This document shows positions 50,740 to 64,000 of a stretch of DNA of 64,000 nt, piece by piece. Both the position numbers and the translations under genes were made by a program. Origin of the DNA: Cruorifilaria tuberocauda (lineage: Eukaryota; Nematoda; Chromadorea; Rhabditida; Onchocercidae); contig JABVXU010000042.1 in assembly GCA_013365365.1 (NCBI GenBank), forward strand, positions 124,001 through 188,000, written 5' to 3'. Positions within the stretch are counted from its first letter, which is position 1; each line of letters begins with the position of its first letter. The notes beneath the pieces are model-generated. The model had not been told where the DNA came from. It saw only the letters and a program-made list of their open reading frames with translations, and searched no databases.

Positions 50740-52030
50740 TTCCTGTACAGTTATCTTTAATTGGTGCAAAATTTTCGTGGGAAGCTGTCCATTTTTTTCG
50801 ATTAAGGAATTCAGTACGAAATTCATTTAAAAAAAGAAGTCAAAAAATTATACTAGCAGGAGGCATGTTCTTCCTTCGGTTTTTAAAGTTCAAAACCATA
50901 TCAAACCATTCGGAAGGCAATGTACCACATTCATGCAATACAAAACATGCACGAAAGAATCCTCGCACTGATACACTTCTAACATAAGTCGATGATCTAT
51001 TATTTATTAACTTTGCTGATGCTTGAAGATAACTATGAAACGAAGCCTCTCATTAATTATCTCAATTTACAACATGTTATAATATACAAATAATGATTTA
51101 TGACATATTCAATGTCAGAGGAATATTTAATTAAAAAATTGTATTTATTGATAAAAAAATCTGTTGTACAAAGTAAAGAACTTATCAAGCTGAAAATTCA
51201 ATAACTTTCGCGTATCAAATTTAAAAGCTGCTTCCTTTTGACAAATACTAATACGATATAAACATGTTATTAGAGTCAAAGATAGTAATAAGGAAATTGC
51301 AATAAAAAGTGAAATAAGTTATTAAAAGGAATATGAACCTAACTCTAGTTATGAATGTATATGAAATACGTTTGCAACTGTAACAATAAAAAGAAAAACT
51401 ACACATGGCTGAGGAAATTTAAGATCAATATAAAAGTGAATGGCATAAGAAAGCTAAAAAATTAAATGTACACAAGCTCTTTATAATATGTAACAAATCC
51501 AAATTAAAAAAAGCTGCATTGATACTCTTAAATAATTCCAGTCAATTTCAACTGCGTCTAGAATTATGAACTTCGGAGAAAAATTAATTTTGAGGAGTAT
51601 TCATTTAAGGACGTATTTATAAAAAATTTTAGAAGTCACAAAAACCAAAAATAAATATATGCACAAATTAACCACATTTCAAATGGAGAGTAAATATTTC
51701 GGATAAGGAATAAGCGATAGTAAATATTTCAGCATACATACATGGCAGTGCTGTTGTTGAGATCGAGGAACAGTACGCACATTCCGTAAAAAAAAAAACC
51801 AGTGCTGATATAACACCATTTGAACGTACTTGCGTTGTCTACAAGGAAATTTAATTATGAACAATTTCGCCATATCATAATATAGGAAAGCTGCTAAGAA
51901 CCTGGTAAACAGAGAGCTTAATACCACACTACCTACTGCTTTTGCGCTGATCCAGCAAACAATATTAAATTTTACAAGAGTTGAAATTTGCATTATAAAA
52001 GCTACTATAAACTTTTTGTAGAACATTACT
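50740..52030. other. spacer between UBXN1 and an unidentified gene
   Basis: Same-strand gap of 1.3 kb. A 135-codon minus-strand open frame (51679-52086) overlaps the last exon of the upstream gene in another frame and has a Phe/Leu/Tyr-rich, domain-free sequence; I read it as 3' UTR. Confidence 0.4.
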
Positions 52031-53267
52031 TTATACACGTGGTGGGAGTTGGATACGTGACGAATTGTAAACATCGCAAAAATCACAACTACATTTCCTC
52101 AGTTCCCACGCTCCAACCTGAATATATTTTTTAAAATTAGTTCCGGAAATTTGATGAAGTCAATAATTTCTAAGGACGAGAAAGTTTGAAATAGTTCAAA
52201 TCAAAAAAGAAACTGCATTAACTAAAAATGCACTCTATTATAATACGAATCTTTATAAAAGTGACACTAAATTAGTAGCTAATCTTATTTCCGACAAACT
52301 AGAATCATTCGAAATCGAGCTTGCATACCTTAACGAAAGGAGTGCCATTGTTCTTCCCGTTGTGATTCAATAAATTAACTATCAGCGAACCGCTTTCTAA
52401 GCGTTGTACTCGGTTTTCTGAACATAAAATCAGAAAACAATATAAAAAGTTTGGAAAATGTGCTCTCTACAATTTCTCAATCAAAAAATTTTAATTTGAA
52501 TAAATTAGAACCTACTTTTCCCTGTTACGTTTTGTATGGAAATAAGTTCAGCCATTAGTGAGTCACGTCTTCTTAAGAGATCCTCTTGTCGAGACTGAAA
52601 AGTCTTCCTTCCAGATTCACCGAAATTAGAGATTCAAAATAACATAAATGAGATATGTTACTGAGACAAGATTTTTATTAACTTGAATTATTACCAGTGG
52701 ATCAATCTTCATGTCTTCCTCTGCTATATGCAACATTTTTTCCATTGTCTCTTGACCACGTCGAACTGCCGCTTCCAGAACAGCGATATCTTTCTTCAAT
52801 TGAGTTAGTCTCTTAGTATTCGCATTTTCACCTAACTTTTCATCAAAACCATCATCAAGTTTTTGTCTCTTCGGTTCTGAAAGAATAATTTCCATTCATT
52901 TTTATTGCCCATTTCTGTTTCCTAGAAACACGTGATCCAGTCCTTTCTCATTTTATTAGAGAGATTTAATTTACAAATATCCAGTTTGAATATCATATCC
53001 GCCTTGGTAAACAACAAAAATTGCTGCAATGAAATATACAACAATAATATGATGAATCAGCTATGGGACTGTTGTTCTTCCCATTAGTTTCGCATTCTTT
53101 AACATCTCTAACGAATCAAAAGAATGGAAATCTGGATGGTACAAACCAGTAGCAGAATCGATGCATCCAGGCCTTTCATGATGAGCCAACAAACTTAACG
53201 TGCAATCCATATCATCGTCCATACTGGTCCTCGCAGGCATATTTTCATTCGAATGAAAATAGTCTCC
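52031..53267 (-). CDS. unidentified coiled-coil protein with C-terminal cysteine motif
   Basis: Family not recognised. Five exons join in phase: 53147-53267, 52695-52876, 52516-52594, 52329-52417, 52031-52117 (185 codons plus stop, N-terminus open). Visible: an acidic stretch MDDDMDCTLSLLAHHERPGC; EPKRQKLDDGFDEK; a charged heptad-like coiled coil (LTQLKKDIAVLEAAVRRGQ, EDLLRRRDSLMAELISIQ); and a C-terminus with RKCSCDFCDVY, a CxCxxC pattern that could bind metal. The 5' end is uncertain: the first exon starts after an acceptor (TTTAG at 53268), so either an upstream exon exists or it is trans-spliced with the first in-frame ATG at codon 10. The frame of the first exon also continues past the chosen donor for 27 codons. 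Divergent from rpl-4. Confidence 0.6.
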
Positions 53268-54028
53268 CTAAATGAAATGAGACCAAATTATTAGATCAAT
53301 GTCTTGATGTGCGCTTCTGGTCCGCCCACAATTTCCACTCAAATCCTACGTCTACAATCAAGCACATCTACTCATTTGGACCACACTGTATAGCTTACGT
53401 ACCGTATACTTTAAGATTTCTCGAAAACTATAAATTGTCTTATAAGTTCCAATTTCTCTATGTAATCATTTAATTTTCGTTCTTATTATTAAACCCTGAC
53501 ATTATCTCACCCGATATATCGCTTATTCCCACTCCCGCCTCTGCATAATATCACGAAGCACGGGACTTAACAGGCATGACAAACCGGCAACGCGAATTAT
53601 GCAAATACGAAGTTTGCATTATATTCGAGAGTTGCAGCTCTATATCGTGCGGTAAATTTAGGTCTGTAAGGAGTGGGGTATCTAGTGTGGGATGGTAATT
53701 ATGCGTTGTAATTCTGTTGGGCGGTTGTAATTCTATTGGGCTCTATTAGGCTCTATATATTGGGCTTGCAGTATTAGCATACTGTTTATTTTTACTGGCT
53801 AAAAATTCACCTGAGATTTTACGGTATTCGTTACCTATTTTAATCTTAATCCCAAAGTACTCTGTTGACAATTCACTGCGTATTTATAGCATATTTATTG
53901 AAATCATGAAAGAGTATTGTGCTGTACATTTAGAAAATTGTTGCATTGTATACGCATAACTTTTGATTGTTTCTTTCTTGCATGCAAAATTCATTTAAAA
54001 CTGTTTATTGTCATTTCAAAGAAGCGCT
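53268..54028. promoter_or_regulatory. divergent 5' region of the coiled-coil gene and rpl-4
   Basis: Contains a 19-bp direct repeat, TTGTAATTCTRTTGGGC, at 53704-53722 and 53723-53741, followed by two CTCTATTAGG/CTCTATATA-like copies. GGGCGGTTGTA at 53719-53729 also occurs in the MESH1/DEK spacer. Presumed promoter of the highly expressed ribosomal gene. Confidence 0.45.
53704..53741. repeat. 19-bp direct repeat upstream of rpl-4
   Basis: Two adjacent copies, GCGTTGTAATTCTGTTGGG and the like, differing at two positions. Confidence 0.7.
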
Positions 54029-55942
<1,914 letters not shown>

Positions 55943-56996
55943 AAAATGATTGATTGTTATCATATATATTGTTATACACCGGAATTTTATTGCATGAATT
56001 TTTACGTAAGTGTAAGAGAGGTTGACAATTTATGATAATGTATTCATGACAAAAACATGGGAAAAACTGAGTTTAGGCCAAATGGTAGTGATTCATTAAT
56101 TAAAATCAAAACGCCAAAGCCAAAAATTTTGGGATAAAAACAGTTTTGAGTGAATTTCGGATTAATACGCAGCAGGTCCAGGATTACTAATGCGTGCGTT
56201 GGTGAATTCAATTATAGAAGCACCCCAAATACGATAAAGGAGAAGCGTAATTGTTTTCGATAAAGATTACAAATTAAAAAGGACTTGTCCCACGAGAGAT
56301 CAATGATAGTGATGATAAAAGTGTGAGAGGAGCCCTAATAGTACAGAAAATTCTACAGATACTATATGAACGTGCAGTACAACCCGTGCAAGGATAGACT
56401 AAGATAATTCGTTAAAGTAAAAAGTAAATAAATCACTTGGCACATATGCACATATGTTTGAATATAACGAATGCATACAAATGAGTGATATAAGAGAATG
56501 ATGATACTTTCGAAAAATGTGCTGGTACGATTAACTAGTTTTGATAAGCTTCATTTTGAAAACTTGAAGAATTATAGTTAAATGGACATTGATTTTTCAT
56601 TTTACATTCTGGTTTGTTCCGTGTAAGTCCCATTTCGAAACCTTCAGCGAGAAGATCCGTGCTAAAAAGACTGTCGAAGATGAAAGAGAAGCAAGTAAAA
56701 AACCCACCTAAATTAGTTGCAATAATTTGTACGTCTTTTCAACTGCCACAAAAGGCACAAAGGAAATTTCTCAAGAAACAAGAGCACATGCATGGTAGTT
56801 TCCGGGTGCATTTATCAAAGACTCTATCAAATCATAATTTTCAAATTGAGCCAAACAAATAATTTGAAAATGCAGAGGAATAAATGATGATTTTCAGTTA
56901 AATACAGCCAAAATTGTCCCTAACATTCCTTTGTCGCCCACATCGGAAAAAAGCTTCCATTAATTTTCATCAATAAAATAATAAAGGCTAACAAGC
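55943..56996. other. convergent intergenic region
   Basis: 3' flanks of rpl-4 and the LysM gene. A plus-strand frame at 56614-56862 (Lys/Arg/Pro-rich, no good ATG context or domain) is not called. Confidence 0.45.
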
Positions 56997-57792
56997 TTAC
57001 GTGAAATTCTCCGTTAATTTGTGTACTCTGTACGTCGTCTTCCTAATGTTCATGTCGATTCTTTTAAAAATATCCTGCAAGCTTTCTTCATCGATATCTT
57101 CTGATTTCTTTGATCCTTCATAGCATTGGTTATTCTTCACATTTGTGAATTTACTAGATGCGTGACTTTCCTCAAACATTTCATCATAAATTGGTATTTC
57201 GACGTATTCCTTGAGATAGAGACTTTCATTCGACCAAAGACGATTCAGTCGTTTTATTTCGCTCATCTATAACAAATATCTTGTCAGTACTGCTGCTAGA
57301 AATAATATGCCTCAAGCACTTATTCTGATCACAGGAAAATCAGTTCTTATCTTAATAATTTTCCAAAAAGGCTCAAATGTCAAGTTATCTCATCAAAAAT
57401 AAGAGATCAGTTAAAGTCGCAACACATTACACACCTCACTTCTAAGGTTTCTGAAGAAATTTTTACCAAGCATCATTTCATGACAAGAAAGAAATTCTTG
57501 ACTCCATTTTTTTTTGAATGATGAGAAGTATGACAGGATTAATAACGAGGTTACGGTGTATTTCGAATGATTTTGCTAGTCAAAGAACCATCTATGGTAA
57601 ACAGAATTTACATGAAATACATACTGAAGTGTTGTATTTTAGCACGAGTCCTTGAAGTGTATCATTTGGAGTAATCTGATGCTGAATAATCGTTCGATAA
57701 CTTCTTGAGGAAACATGAAGATTTGACAAGCTGCCATATCCACGTATTCGCTGATAACCACACAAGAATGTGCGCTCATCTTGACCTTCCAT
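56997..57792 (-). CDS. LysM domain protein (LYSMD1/2-like)
   Basis: Small intracellular-type LysM protein with no signal peptide. Two exons in phase, 57625-57792 and 56997-57266, give 145 aa. The LysM domain spans the junction: IIQHQITPNDTLQGLVLKYN, then MSEIKRLNRLWSNESLYLKEYVEIPI, matching animal LYSMD proteins (HEV.PGDTLQGLALKYGV.MEQIKR.NRLW). The C-terminal SLQDIFKRIDMNIRKT is the conserved LYSMD tail helix. The ATG at 57792 is the first after an in-frame stop and follows a TTTTTAG acceptor 40 nt upstream, suggesting trans-splicing. Function in animals is poorly known; bacterial LysM domains bind N-acetylglucosamine polymers. Confidence 0.88.
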
Positions 57793-58632
57793 TGTCGTGC
57801 CACATCTTTAGTACTTATCAACCTAAAAATCCTAATTAAAGCACAAATGTGACAAGTCGAAATCTGGCGCCGAATTTACTGATGCGCACACAAGGCCTCG
57901 ATCCAAAAGAATGGCACAATGACATCTGCTAGAATTAACTGACCACAAGGGCATCGTTACAAAATGGTTCTTAAGTCAAGTTGCGGTAGCCGTAACTGGG
58001 TTTGTTGTTTTTAGGTTGGTTTGCCTAAAGATAGCGTGATGTTGTTAAGTGGAAGACAGGAAAGGATTTGCTAGAGAGTATCAAAATGAGACATGAGAAG
58101 ACATATTAAGACATTATCTCATATAAAACGTGGAATGTCTTACTTGCTGATAAACTGATAAGCTGGGCTAACATTGATTAGTGTCTCTCGGGTCTTTACT
58201 GCCATAAAAGCGATACGGGAATTTCCTAACTATTACCTTGATGCCCGTAGACCTGTAATTATATCATTAGACAATAAATAATAGTGTGCGTTGAACAGAA
58301 AATCAGAGATGTGGTAGCGATTGCTGCACGAGATCGATTTCTCTTTCTCTGTGCAGTTTCCACTTTAGCTGGAAGTTTCATTTCCTTTTTTGGTTTCCCA
58401 GCTACTGCTTTGTTTTGTGTGGGTGAGGATGGAGAAAGAAGGAAGGAGTAATAATGTAGGAATCTCGGGTTTTTTGAGGAAGAGACTTGAGAGAAATGAA
58501 TTCGATGAATCAATCATTGATTGCGTGATCGTTTTGATATTTCTTCCTCATGCTACGAAAAAAAAGTGCTTGTTCTTATAATTTTGCTCATTTTGTTGTT
58601 ACTGTTAAAATAAATAAAATATGTTTAGAGAG
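57793..58632. other. divergent intergenic region
   Basis: Between the LysM gene and the SR gene. A minus-strand frame at 58259-58513 includes a basic stretch (KPKKEMKLPAKVETAQRKR) that looks coding but cannot be joined to an exon chain. Confidence 0.4.
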
Positions 58633-60670
58633 ATGGCACCGAGAAAACGTTCTACGTCGAAAACAAGTTCAAGTTCTTCATCAACAGAACGGTATTTTGA
58701 CAAAATAGTTCACTTATCTGCGCATAACGTATTATATAGATGGGAAATTTACTATTTAATTTAGATCACGTTCACGAAGTCGTACACGTTCAAAAACCCG
58801 AAGCCGTAGTAAAACTTATTCACCAGAACGTGGAGAAGAGGGGCGTCTTCATGTGGCGAATATTGATGAGTCGGTTCGCGCACGAGATCTGGAAGAAGCA
58901 TTTTCGTAAAATTTTTTTTCGTTTAATATTCGCAATAATCAGTAACACGTAGTTTTACCATGCGTGATCTATATCTACTTTTTATTTATAACCAATCAGT
59001 ATTTTTTTACAGCATGTTTTCTTCTGTTTACAGGCGTTTTGGAAAACTGTCCGAAGTTTGGGTAGCCAGTTACCCACCACTTTTTGCATTTGTGGTATTC
59101 AAGAATAAATCGGATGCAAATGAAGCGTTGGCTGCACTCAATAACACGTAAGTTACATGCTGTGCATGTGATTCTCATCCAGTATGGATTCAAAGTGACA
59201 TTAGCTGTTTTCCAAAGGATGAATTTGAACAATATTGTTAACAACACATTTGATCTTTTGATAGCTGCCTTCTCTCGAAAAATCAATGTAACCATAATTG
59301 GGTAGCTTGTCTGCAGTCAGCTGAACTATGGTTGATTGTTCAGTTTCGTGCAGTATGATTTTGAGCTTACCAGTTTGACCAGAAAAAAAAGTGTTTTTGA
59401 AATATTCCCTTTGTAGATACATTCGTAACTGTCGAGTACGCGTATCGGTGGCATTACCTCGAGTTCGTGCTCACGACCGTTACCGTTTTGGTGGTGGCGG
59501 TTATGGAGGTGGTTATTATGGCGGTGGTGGTTATGGCAGGTAATTATTGTTTTTCATTTCACAAATTGATATTTGTGTAAATTCAAAAAAAGTTCTAAGA
59601 AATAAAAAAATGGGATTCTAGATATGGAGGCTATGGCGGCAGTCGATACGGAGACTATGGACGTTATGGCGGATATGGTAGAGATCGAGATAGACGGTGA
59701 GTATTGTAGGATTTTTTTTTGCGGAACAAACATATGGGAAGGTGGGAAAGAAAGACGGCTTAATAGAAGTTATTTAACTACATTCCCCTGAAATACTACG
59801 TTTCAGCTCTCAGTGACGTCCATTTCATCCGGTATGGGTGGGTTATACGAAGGGCTATCCATTAAATTAGTTTGATATAGGCCTGGATGATGGTAAACTT
59901 TGGTTGCTTTGTGTGTGATGGAATCATTATGGACAGTGTTGAAACTTTGGTGGTAACTGGTTTGTTGGCTCGGCTCCCTCCGTCGTCCATATTGTTTGGA
60001 ATGGATGAGCCGAGCTGTGAATTGGTTTTGATGTTGATGGTCCATCATTTTGTGTTTTTGGCATACTCTGGAATATTGTTGTTGGAAAATGGAGGAAGTG
60101 TATGGTGATGGGAACTGTAGTGCACGATTCGCAATACTTTTGAAAATGGTTTTTATTCATTTTTCGGACATGTGCAACAAATGTGCCACATTCGTGTTTC
60201 AATAATCTGTAAAAGAGGTGCTGTCCTCTTCACACCATACGAAATGCATTTTATCATGGTTTTCATTTTTGCTCTGTGACTACAATTTGTCTCCTCTTTT
60301 CGTTTTTACGATAACATAAAGTGTGGACTAGTGTGGGCTGTTCGGAAAAGTTCGAACTTAGGTTCGTATTTCCAAGAATTTTTGGTCCAGGATGAAGAAT
60401 TTTTCAGGGTGTATTACTATTTTCTTTAAATAATTTCCTGTTTTTGCAGACGATCTCCGCCGCGCCGAGAACGCGAACGTCGCAGAAGGTGCGGTAACGC
60501 TTGTAAACTTTTTTGGATGAGAGGGACGATATGGAAGAAAAAAAGAAGAGAATTTAAAGACAAAAAATGTAATCTTTACATCTTAACTGTAGAAACATTA
60601 TAAAATGTATTTCAGATCCCGCACTCGCTCACGGTCGCGTTCACGTTCTTCTTCATCTCACAGTCGTTAG
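58633..60670 (+). CDS. SR splicing factor with RS-RRM-Gly/RS layout
   Basis: Nuclear pre-mRNA splicing factor. Seven exons, all joined in phase 2, give 201 aa: 58633-58691, 58765-58905, 59034-59147, 59417-59539, 59622-59696, 60450-60488, 60616-60670. Order: an N-terminal RS tract (SRSRSRTRSKTRSRSK); one RRM with RNP2 LHVANI and RNP1-like PLFAFVVFKN, and EVWVASYPP and RNCRVRVSVA as in SRSF3/SRSF7/X16; a Gly/Tyr-rich linker (FGGGGYGGGYYGGGGYG); and a C-terminal RS tail ending SSSSHSR. SRSF3/7 proteins normally begin with the RRM, so the N-terminal RS tract is a TRA2-like feature. An in-frame ATG at 58621 would add four residues. The 753-nt fifth intron (59697-60449) is unusual, see findings. 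Confidence 0.9.
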
Positions 60671-61606
60671 AACATCAATTTCGCAAGGAAAGCTCCTGAA
60701 ACTTTTGAGATGATGAAATTACAACTGATGCTGTATCCTGATATATTTGATTTCTAATCTTATGTGTCCTTTTTAATTTGTATTCTAATTATATTTGAAC
60801 TTTTTGATCCAGCCATCCACGCAGCATTGTTCAACAGAATTTTTCACTAATCGAGTTGATTATTATGCAGTTCGAAATATTCAATTTACGCCTAAATTTT
60901 GGTGTTAATATGAGAATTTCTAATGTTTCAATAAGATACGGATGATATCAGATTTTTCGATTTTAATAATGTTTTTTAAGCAAGTAAAAATAAATTAGTC
61001 AACGAATATTGATTATATTTGCATATCTTTGTCCGTAATACTTGTCCTTTTTTATTAGTTGCGAGATTTTATTTTGATAACATTGGAATTATCATATATT
61101 GTTGGACATAAAGTTATATAGCAATAAAATACTTTTTCAATGCATATAGTGTTAAAATCACTTTGTATTCTATTTGGTAACATCAGTTATTTTAGGTTTA
61201 TGAAATGGAACAAAGGAATTTGACCAACTAAATATTGTTCACAGTTCTCTGAGTTTCCCTATTACCATCATGGATGAAAGATAGTGGGGATAAACTTCGT
61301 AGCGAAGCTGTAGGATGTTGTTTTATAAATTTAATTAAGACATAAGATAGTTATAGATTATATTGGTACTTTAAATATCATCTTGGCTTGAAATTTATTT
61401 GTGGATGAAAGTCATAAATATGTAGAGGATGTAATAGTGATAATTGGCAACAGATTTATTACTGTCATATATGAATGGTTAATGCTGGTGATTTGCGAAA
61501 AAGATGAAGATATGCAATGGATGATTTAAATATTCAATTCAGTGTTTATTATCAAAAAATCGAGTCATATAGACTTTGACAGATTTTTAGGAATTAAAGT
61601 GCAGAT
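60671..61606. other. intergenic region
   Basis: 3' flank of the SR gene, with an AATAAAA at about 61124, and 5' flank of the CABLES-like gene. Nothing further seen. Confidence 0.5.
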
Positions 61607-63973
61607 ATGTGTATGCATAGTAGGGTATCAAAACGAAATGCTTATCAGCTGCTCCTCATGCAGAATTCTTTATCATCTATGGCTAAAGAAGGTACTTTTG
61701 TGAATAGAAAGTCGGGGTACGATGATCGATTAGCCAGTCATGATGATAGCCTATCCCGAAATATTCCTTGTAATGGAGAAGAATGTCAACAGTCAGGTAA
61801 TATGCCTTTTTTGTCCTCAAGTTAAAAATAGATATGTCTTGTTTTCGATATTTTTTATCAGTTATTAATTTCCCTAACGGCTCTAAAGACAAGAGTCTGA
61901 GAGATAATGAATATATGTCATATTTTTATCAAGGTTATATCAAAGTTTTAATATTTCATGAGGTCATTCCCACTGACGAAGTCTTTGAACTTTTTTTCAG
62001 AAAAATGTAAAGTAGGAAAAGCTGACTGCTATGACAAATCGGTAACAACTGGTCCTGTATTGATGTCGAAAGTGAGTAATGAAATATTTCTGTAAATATG
62101 ATGATTTAGATTTATAATTCGTGCCATATAAAAATAAATTTAATACATCCTTTATTTGACTTCTATATTTTTATTTAATTGATTTATATTCAGTTTTTTG
62201 TTTATTATATTCCAATTGCAGCTTTGTCAAAAACGTGGAACCATTACCGGCAACAATGAGAATATAAATGTGAGATTGAATAGTATAAAAATTGACGAAA
62301 CGTCGATCAGGTGTGTAGACTCTTAATTACTTGATGGTTGTGGAAAGAGAAGACTATATTCGTTTTACTTTTTTGCTTTAATTTGTTTTCTACTTCCAGG
62401 TGTTTAAAGAAGTTGCCACGAAAAAGTTGCATTAGTGCATCAACAGAGAACGAAGGTTTGTATTAGTATTTGCAGTAGGACCGTGTCATTACTGCTTCCT
62501 GCGCTAATGATCTCTCCACTGCCTTTTTTACCTCATTGAACTTCTTAGAGAAAAAAAAATCATGAATTCATTTTGTAATTCAATCTGTTCGTTTCAATCA
62601 GTAACGTACAATTTTATTTTTATTTTCATTTTTCATATGAATCACGAGGAAATCCTTTTATAACTTCGCAAACTCCATTCCTGAAATTTTTTATAGAAAA
62701 ATACGAACAAAATGTAAAGGAATTGACCAATCGTCAGAAATTCATGAAGCTCTGCAATGTCAAAAACCAAAAGTTTGTTGAATTTTTCATTTCTGATCAT
62801 AGTGGTGATTAACATGTTCAGTAAGAGCAATGTTTGGTACCTTTATCTGAATCTTTCTGGTCACTTTATCGATGGCGGTATTATTCACAATTCGACGTTA
62901 GCGCAAATAAACGACATCTATTTGTTTTATTACATTTTCGTTTTAAACGCTGTTGTTATAATAGATATTTTTCTGCATTTGATAACTAGAAAGTGTCAAT
63001 GTTGCTTTTCCTACTTTGCATTTAACAAAAAACGATTGACACATAGTTATAATTAAGTTAATCATGCTTTTTTTCATAATGAGATAAAAATTTCAGCGAA
63101 GATTCGAATCAGTTAGGCGTCGTTTCGTTTGCTCATGCCAGAATCAAGCCGATTAATTATAAATACATGGAGGTTGGAATTGCTTTAATGTATTGCTAGA
63201 AGTCTCTTTTCTTCATTTTATCCTGTTATTTTTTATTCGCTTATACCGTTATTAATTTTATTAATGCAGGAAATCAGTTTTCGTGATTTGATTTCAACAA
63301 GCATGTACAATACTTCATATTCATCAGAGGACAGTTCACCATTTCGTAAACATTCCGATGGTGATTACAAGAGTTCGGTAAACTTACATACTAATAAATC
63401 ACTTCCAGATGTTTTCCTTTAAGTGTACACGCACTTTTTAAAATATACTTTTCAGAACTTGATATATCCGCATATTTCTACTCGACGGCATGTATCAACT
63501 TGTGATAGGATTATAGGTATTAATGATTTATTAAAATCATGAATACATAGTTTCGTTATTATTCTGCAGTTGTGTTATTTGCATCTATTTTACGTTATTA
63601 GTGGAAGTTACTGCATGCATCAAAGCTTTTAGACACAATAGAAGAAAAACCATTGTTACTCCATTCAACAGTATTTGGTTCCAATAGCGATACAAATCTA
63701 ACCAAATACGATCCGAATCTTATTACAAATTTTGATTGCCACGCTCGAAAAACTGTGATGAAATTCAGTGGATACGTTGTAAGTTCCCTCTTCTTCTTTA
63801 ACGGCTTTTTTTGAACTCGATGGATCATGTCAATATGTAACATTTATGGTTCTTTCTATTTCACAGAGTACAGCAATCCATTACCAGCCTGAGAGTGAAA
63901 TGAAACGTTTAATAAACGAAGCATTTCGATCATGTTTACCGCATGTCCATGTTTCCTTCAGCAAAATTAAGAG
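61607..63973 (+). CDS. CABLES-like (Cdk5/Abl substrate) protein, 3' end outside the window
   Basis: Animal CABLES proteins link cyclin-dependent kinases with Abl-type tyrosine kinases. Exons seen: 61607-61796, 62001-62071, 62222-62310, 62400-62455, 62697-62772, 63097-63172, 63270-63377, 63456-63491 (or to 63516), 63602-63778, 63867-63973. The ATG at 61607 follows a TTTTTAG acceptor by 16 nt. The last two exons carry the family signature: KYDPNLITNFDCHARKTVMKF, then GYVSTAIHYQPESEMKRLIN and LPHVHVSFSKIKR, against YDPNLLDDPQW..GKHKRVL, SYMTTVIEYVKPSDLKKDMN and FPHIKLTLSKIRSLK. The N-terminal part is Ser-rich and diverged. The cyclin-like fold itself lies beyond the right edge. The junction around 63491-63602 is uncertain because phases conflict. 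Confidence 0.75.
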
Positions 63974-64000
63974 GTTTCATTCTTGCATCTTTTTATTTTT

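Noticed and set aside
51679..52086. 135-codon minus-strand frame
   Set aside because: Overlaps the last exon of the coiled-coil gene in a different frame and is Phe/Tyr/Leu-rich without any motif; probably 3' UTR.
56614..56862. Plus-strand 82-codon frame
   Set aside because: Starts at TTG, no domain, lies in the 3' intergenic space between two converging genes.
62757..63056. 99-codon plus-strand frame with hydrophobic stretches
   Set aside because: Begins in a CABLES-like exon in another frame and runs into its intron; AT-driven Ile/Phe/Tyr content.

Overview
The window is AT-rich nuclear DNA with many small introns (GT donors, TTTYAG acceptors) and short intergenic gaps. It reads as a nematode and most likely a filarial nematode. 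Two features point to filaria: an intron-bearing ferrochelatase of bacterial sequence type, and a fragment of a T-rich mitochondrial nad5 gene that needs TGA = Trp. No complete transposon, CRISPR array or bacterial operon was seen. Exon chains were built by hand from splice signals; in nearly every gene all exon lengths close in phase.

Layout, left to right: class I histone deacetylase (+, 1208-5580); a gene-poor stretch with a tRNA-like remnant and an antisense nad5 NUMT (about 7205-7566); HAND-like bHLH factor (-, 9843-12082); secreted ten-cysteine Ly6-like protein (+, 14452-15557); then a same-strand run on the minus strand, ATP synthase F6 (25331-26115), DDX10 helicase (19955-24773) and UTP15 (15822-19660), each with an acceptor-like site just before its ATG, so probably an operon; a small Shisa/CYYR1-like membrane protein (+, 29478-30745); ferrochelatase (-, 33277-36492); an uncharacterised protein with alternative 3' ends (+, 38436-41498); MESH1 alarmone/NADPH phosphatase (-, 42659-44287) divergent from DEK (+, 44730-47862); UBXN1 (-, 48708-50739); an unidentified coiled-coil/Cys protein (-, 52031-53267); ribosomal protein L4 (+, 54029-55942); a LysM protein (-, 56997-57792); an SR splicing factor (+, 58633-60670); and the 5' part of a CABLES-type cyclin-fold gene (+, 61607 to the right edge).

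Functionally the genes are mostly housekeeping: chromatin (HDAC, DEK), nucleolar ribosome biogenesis (DDX10, UTP15) and the ribosome (RPL4), splicing (SR), ubiquitin/p97 adaptor (UBXN1) and mitochondria (ATP synthase F6, ferrochelatase). The items most worth a second look are the ferrochelatase, the NUMT, the candidate operon with a non-AG splice acceptor inside UTP15, the unusual intron of the SR gene, and the gene with two 3' ends. I did not find a wholly new multi-gene system.
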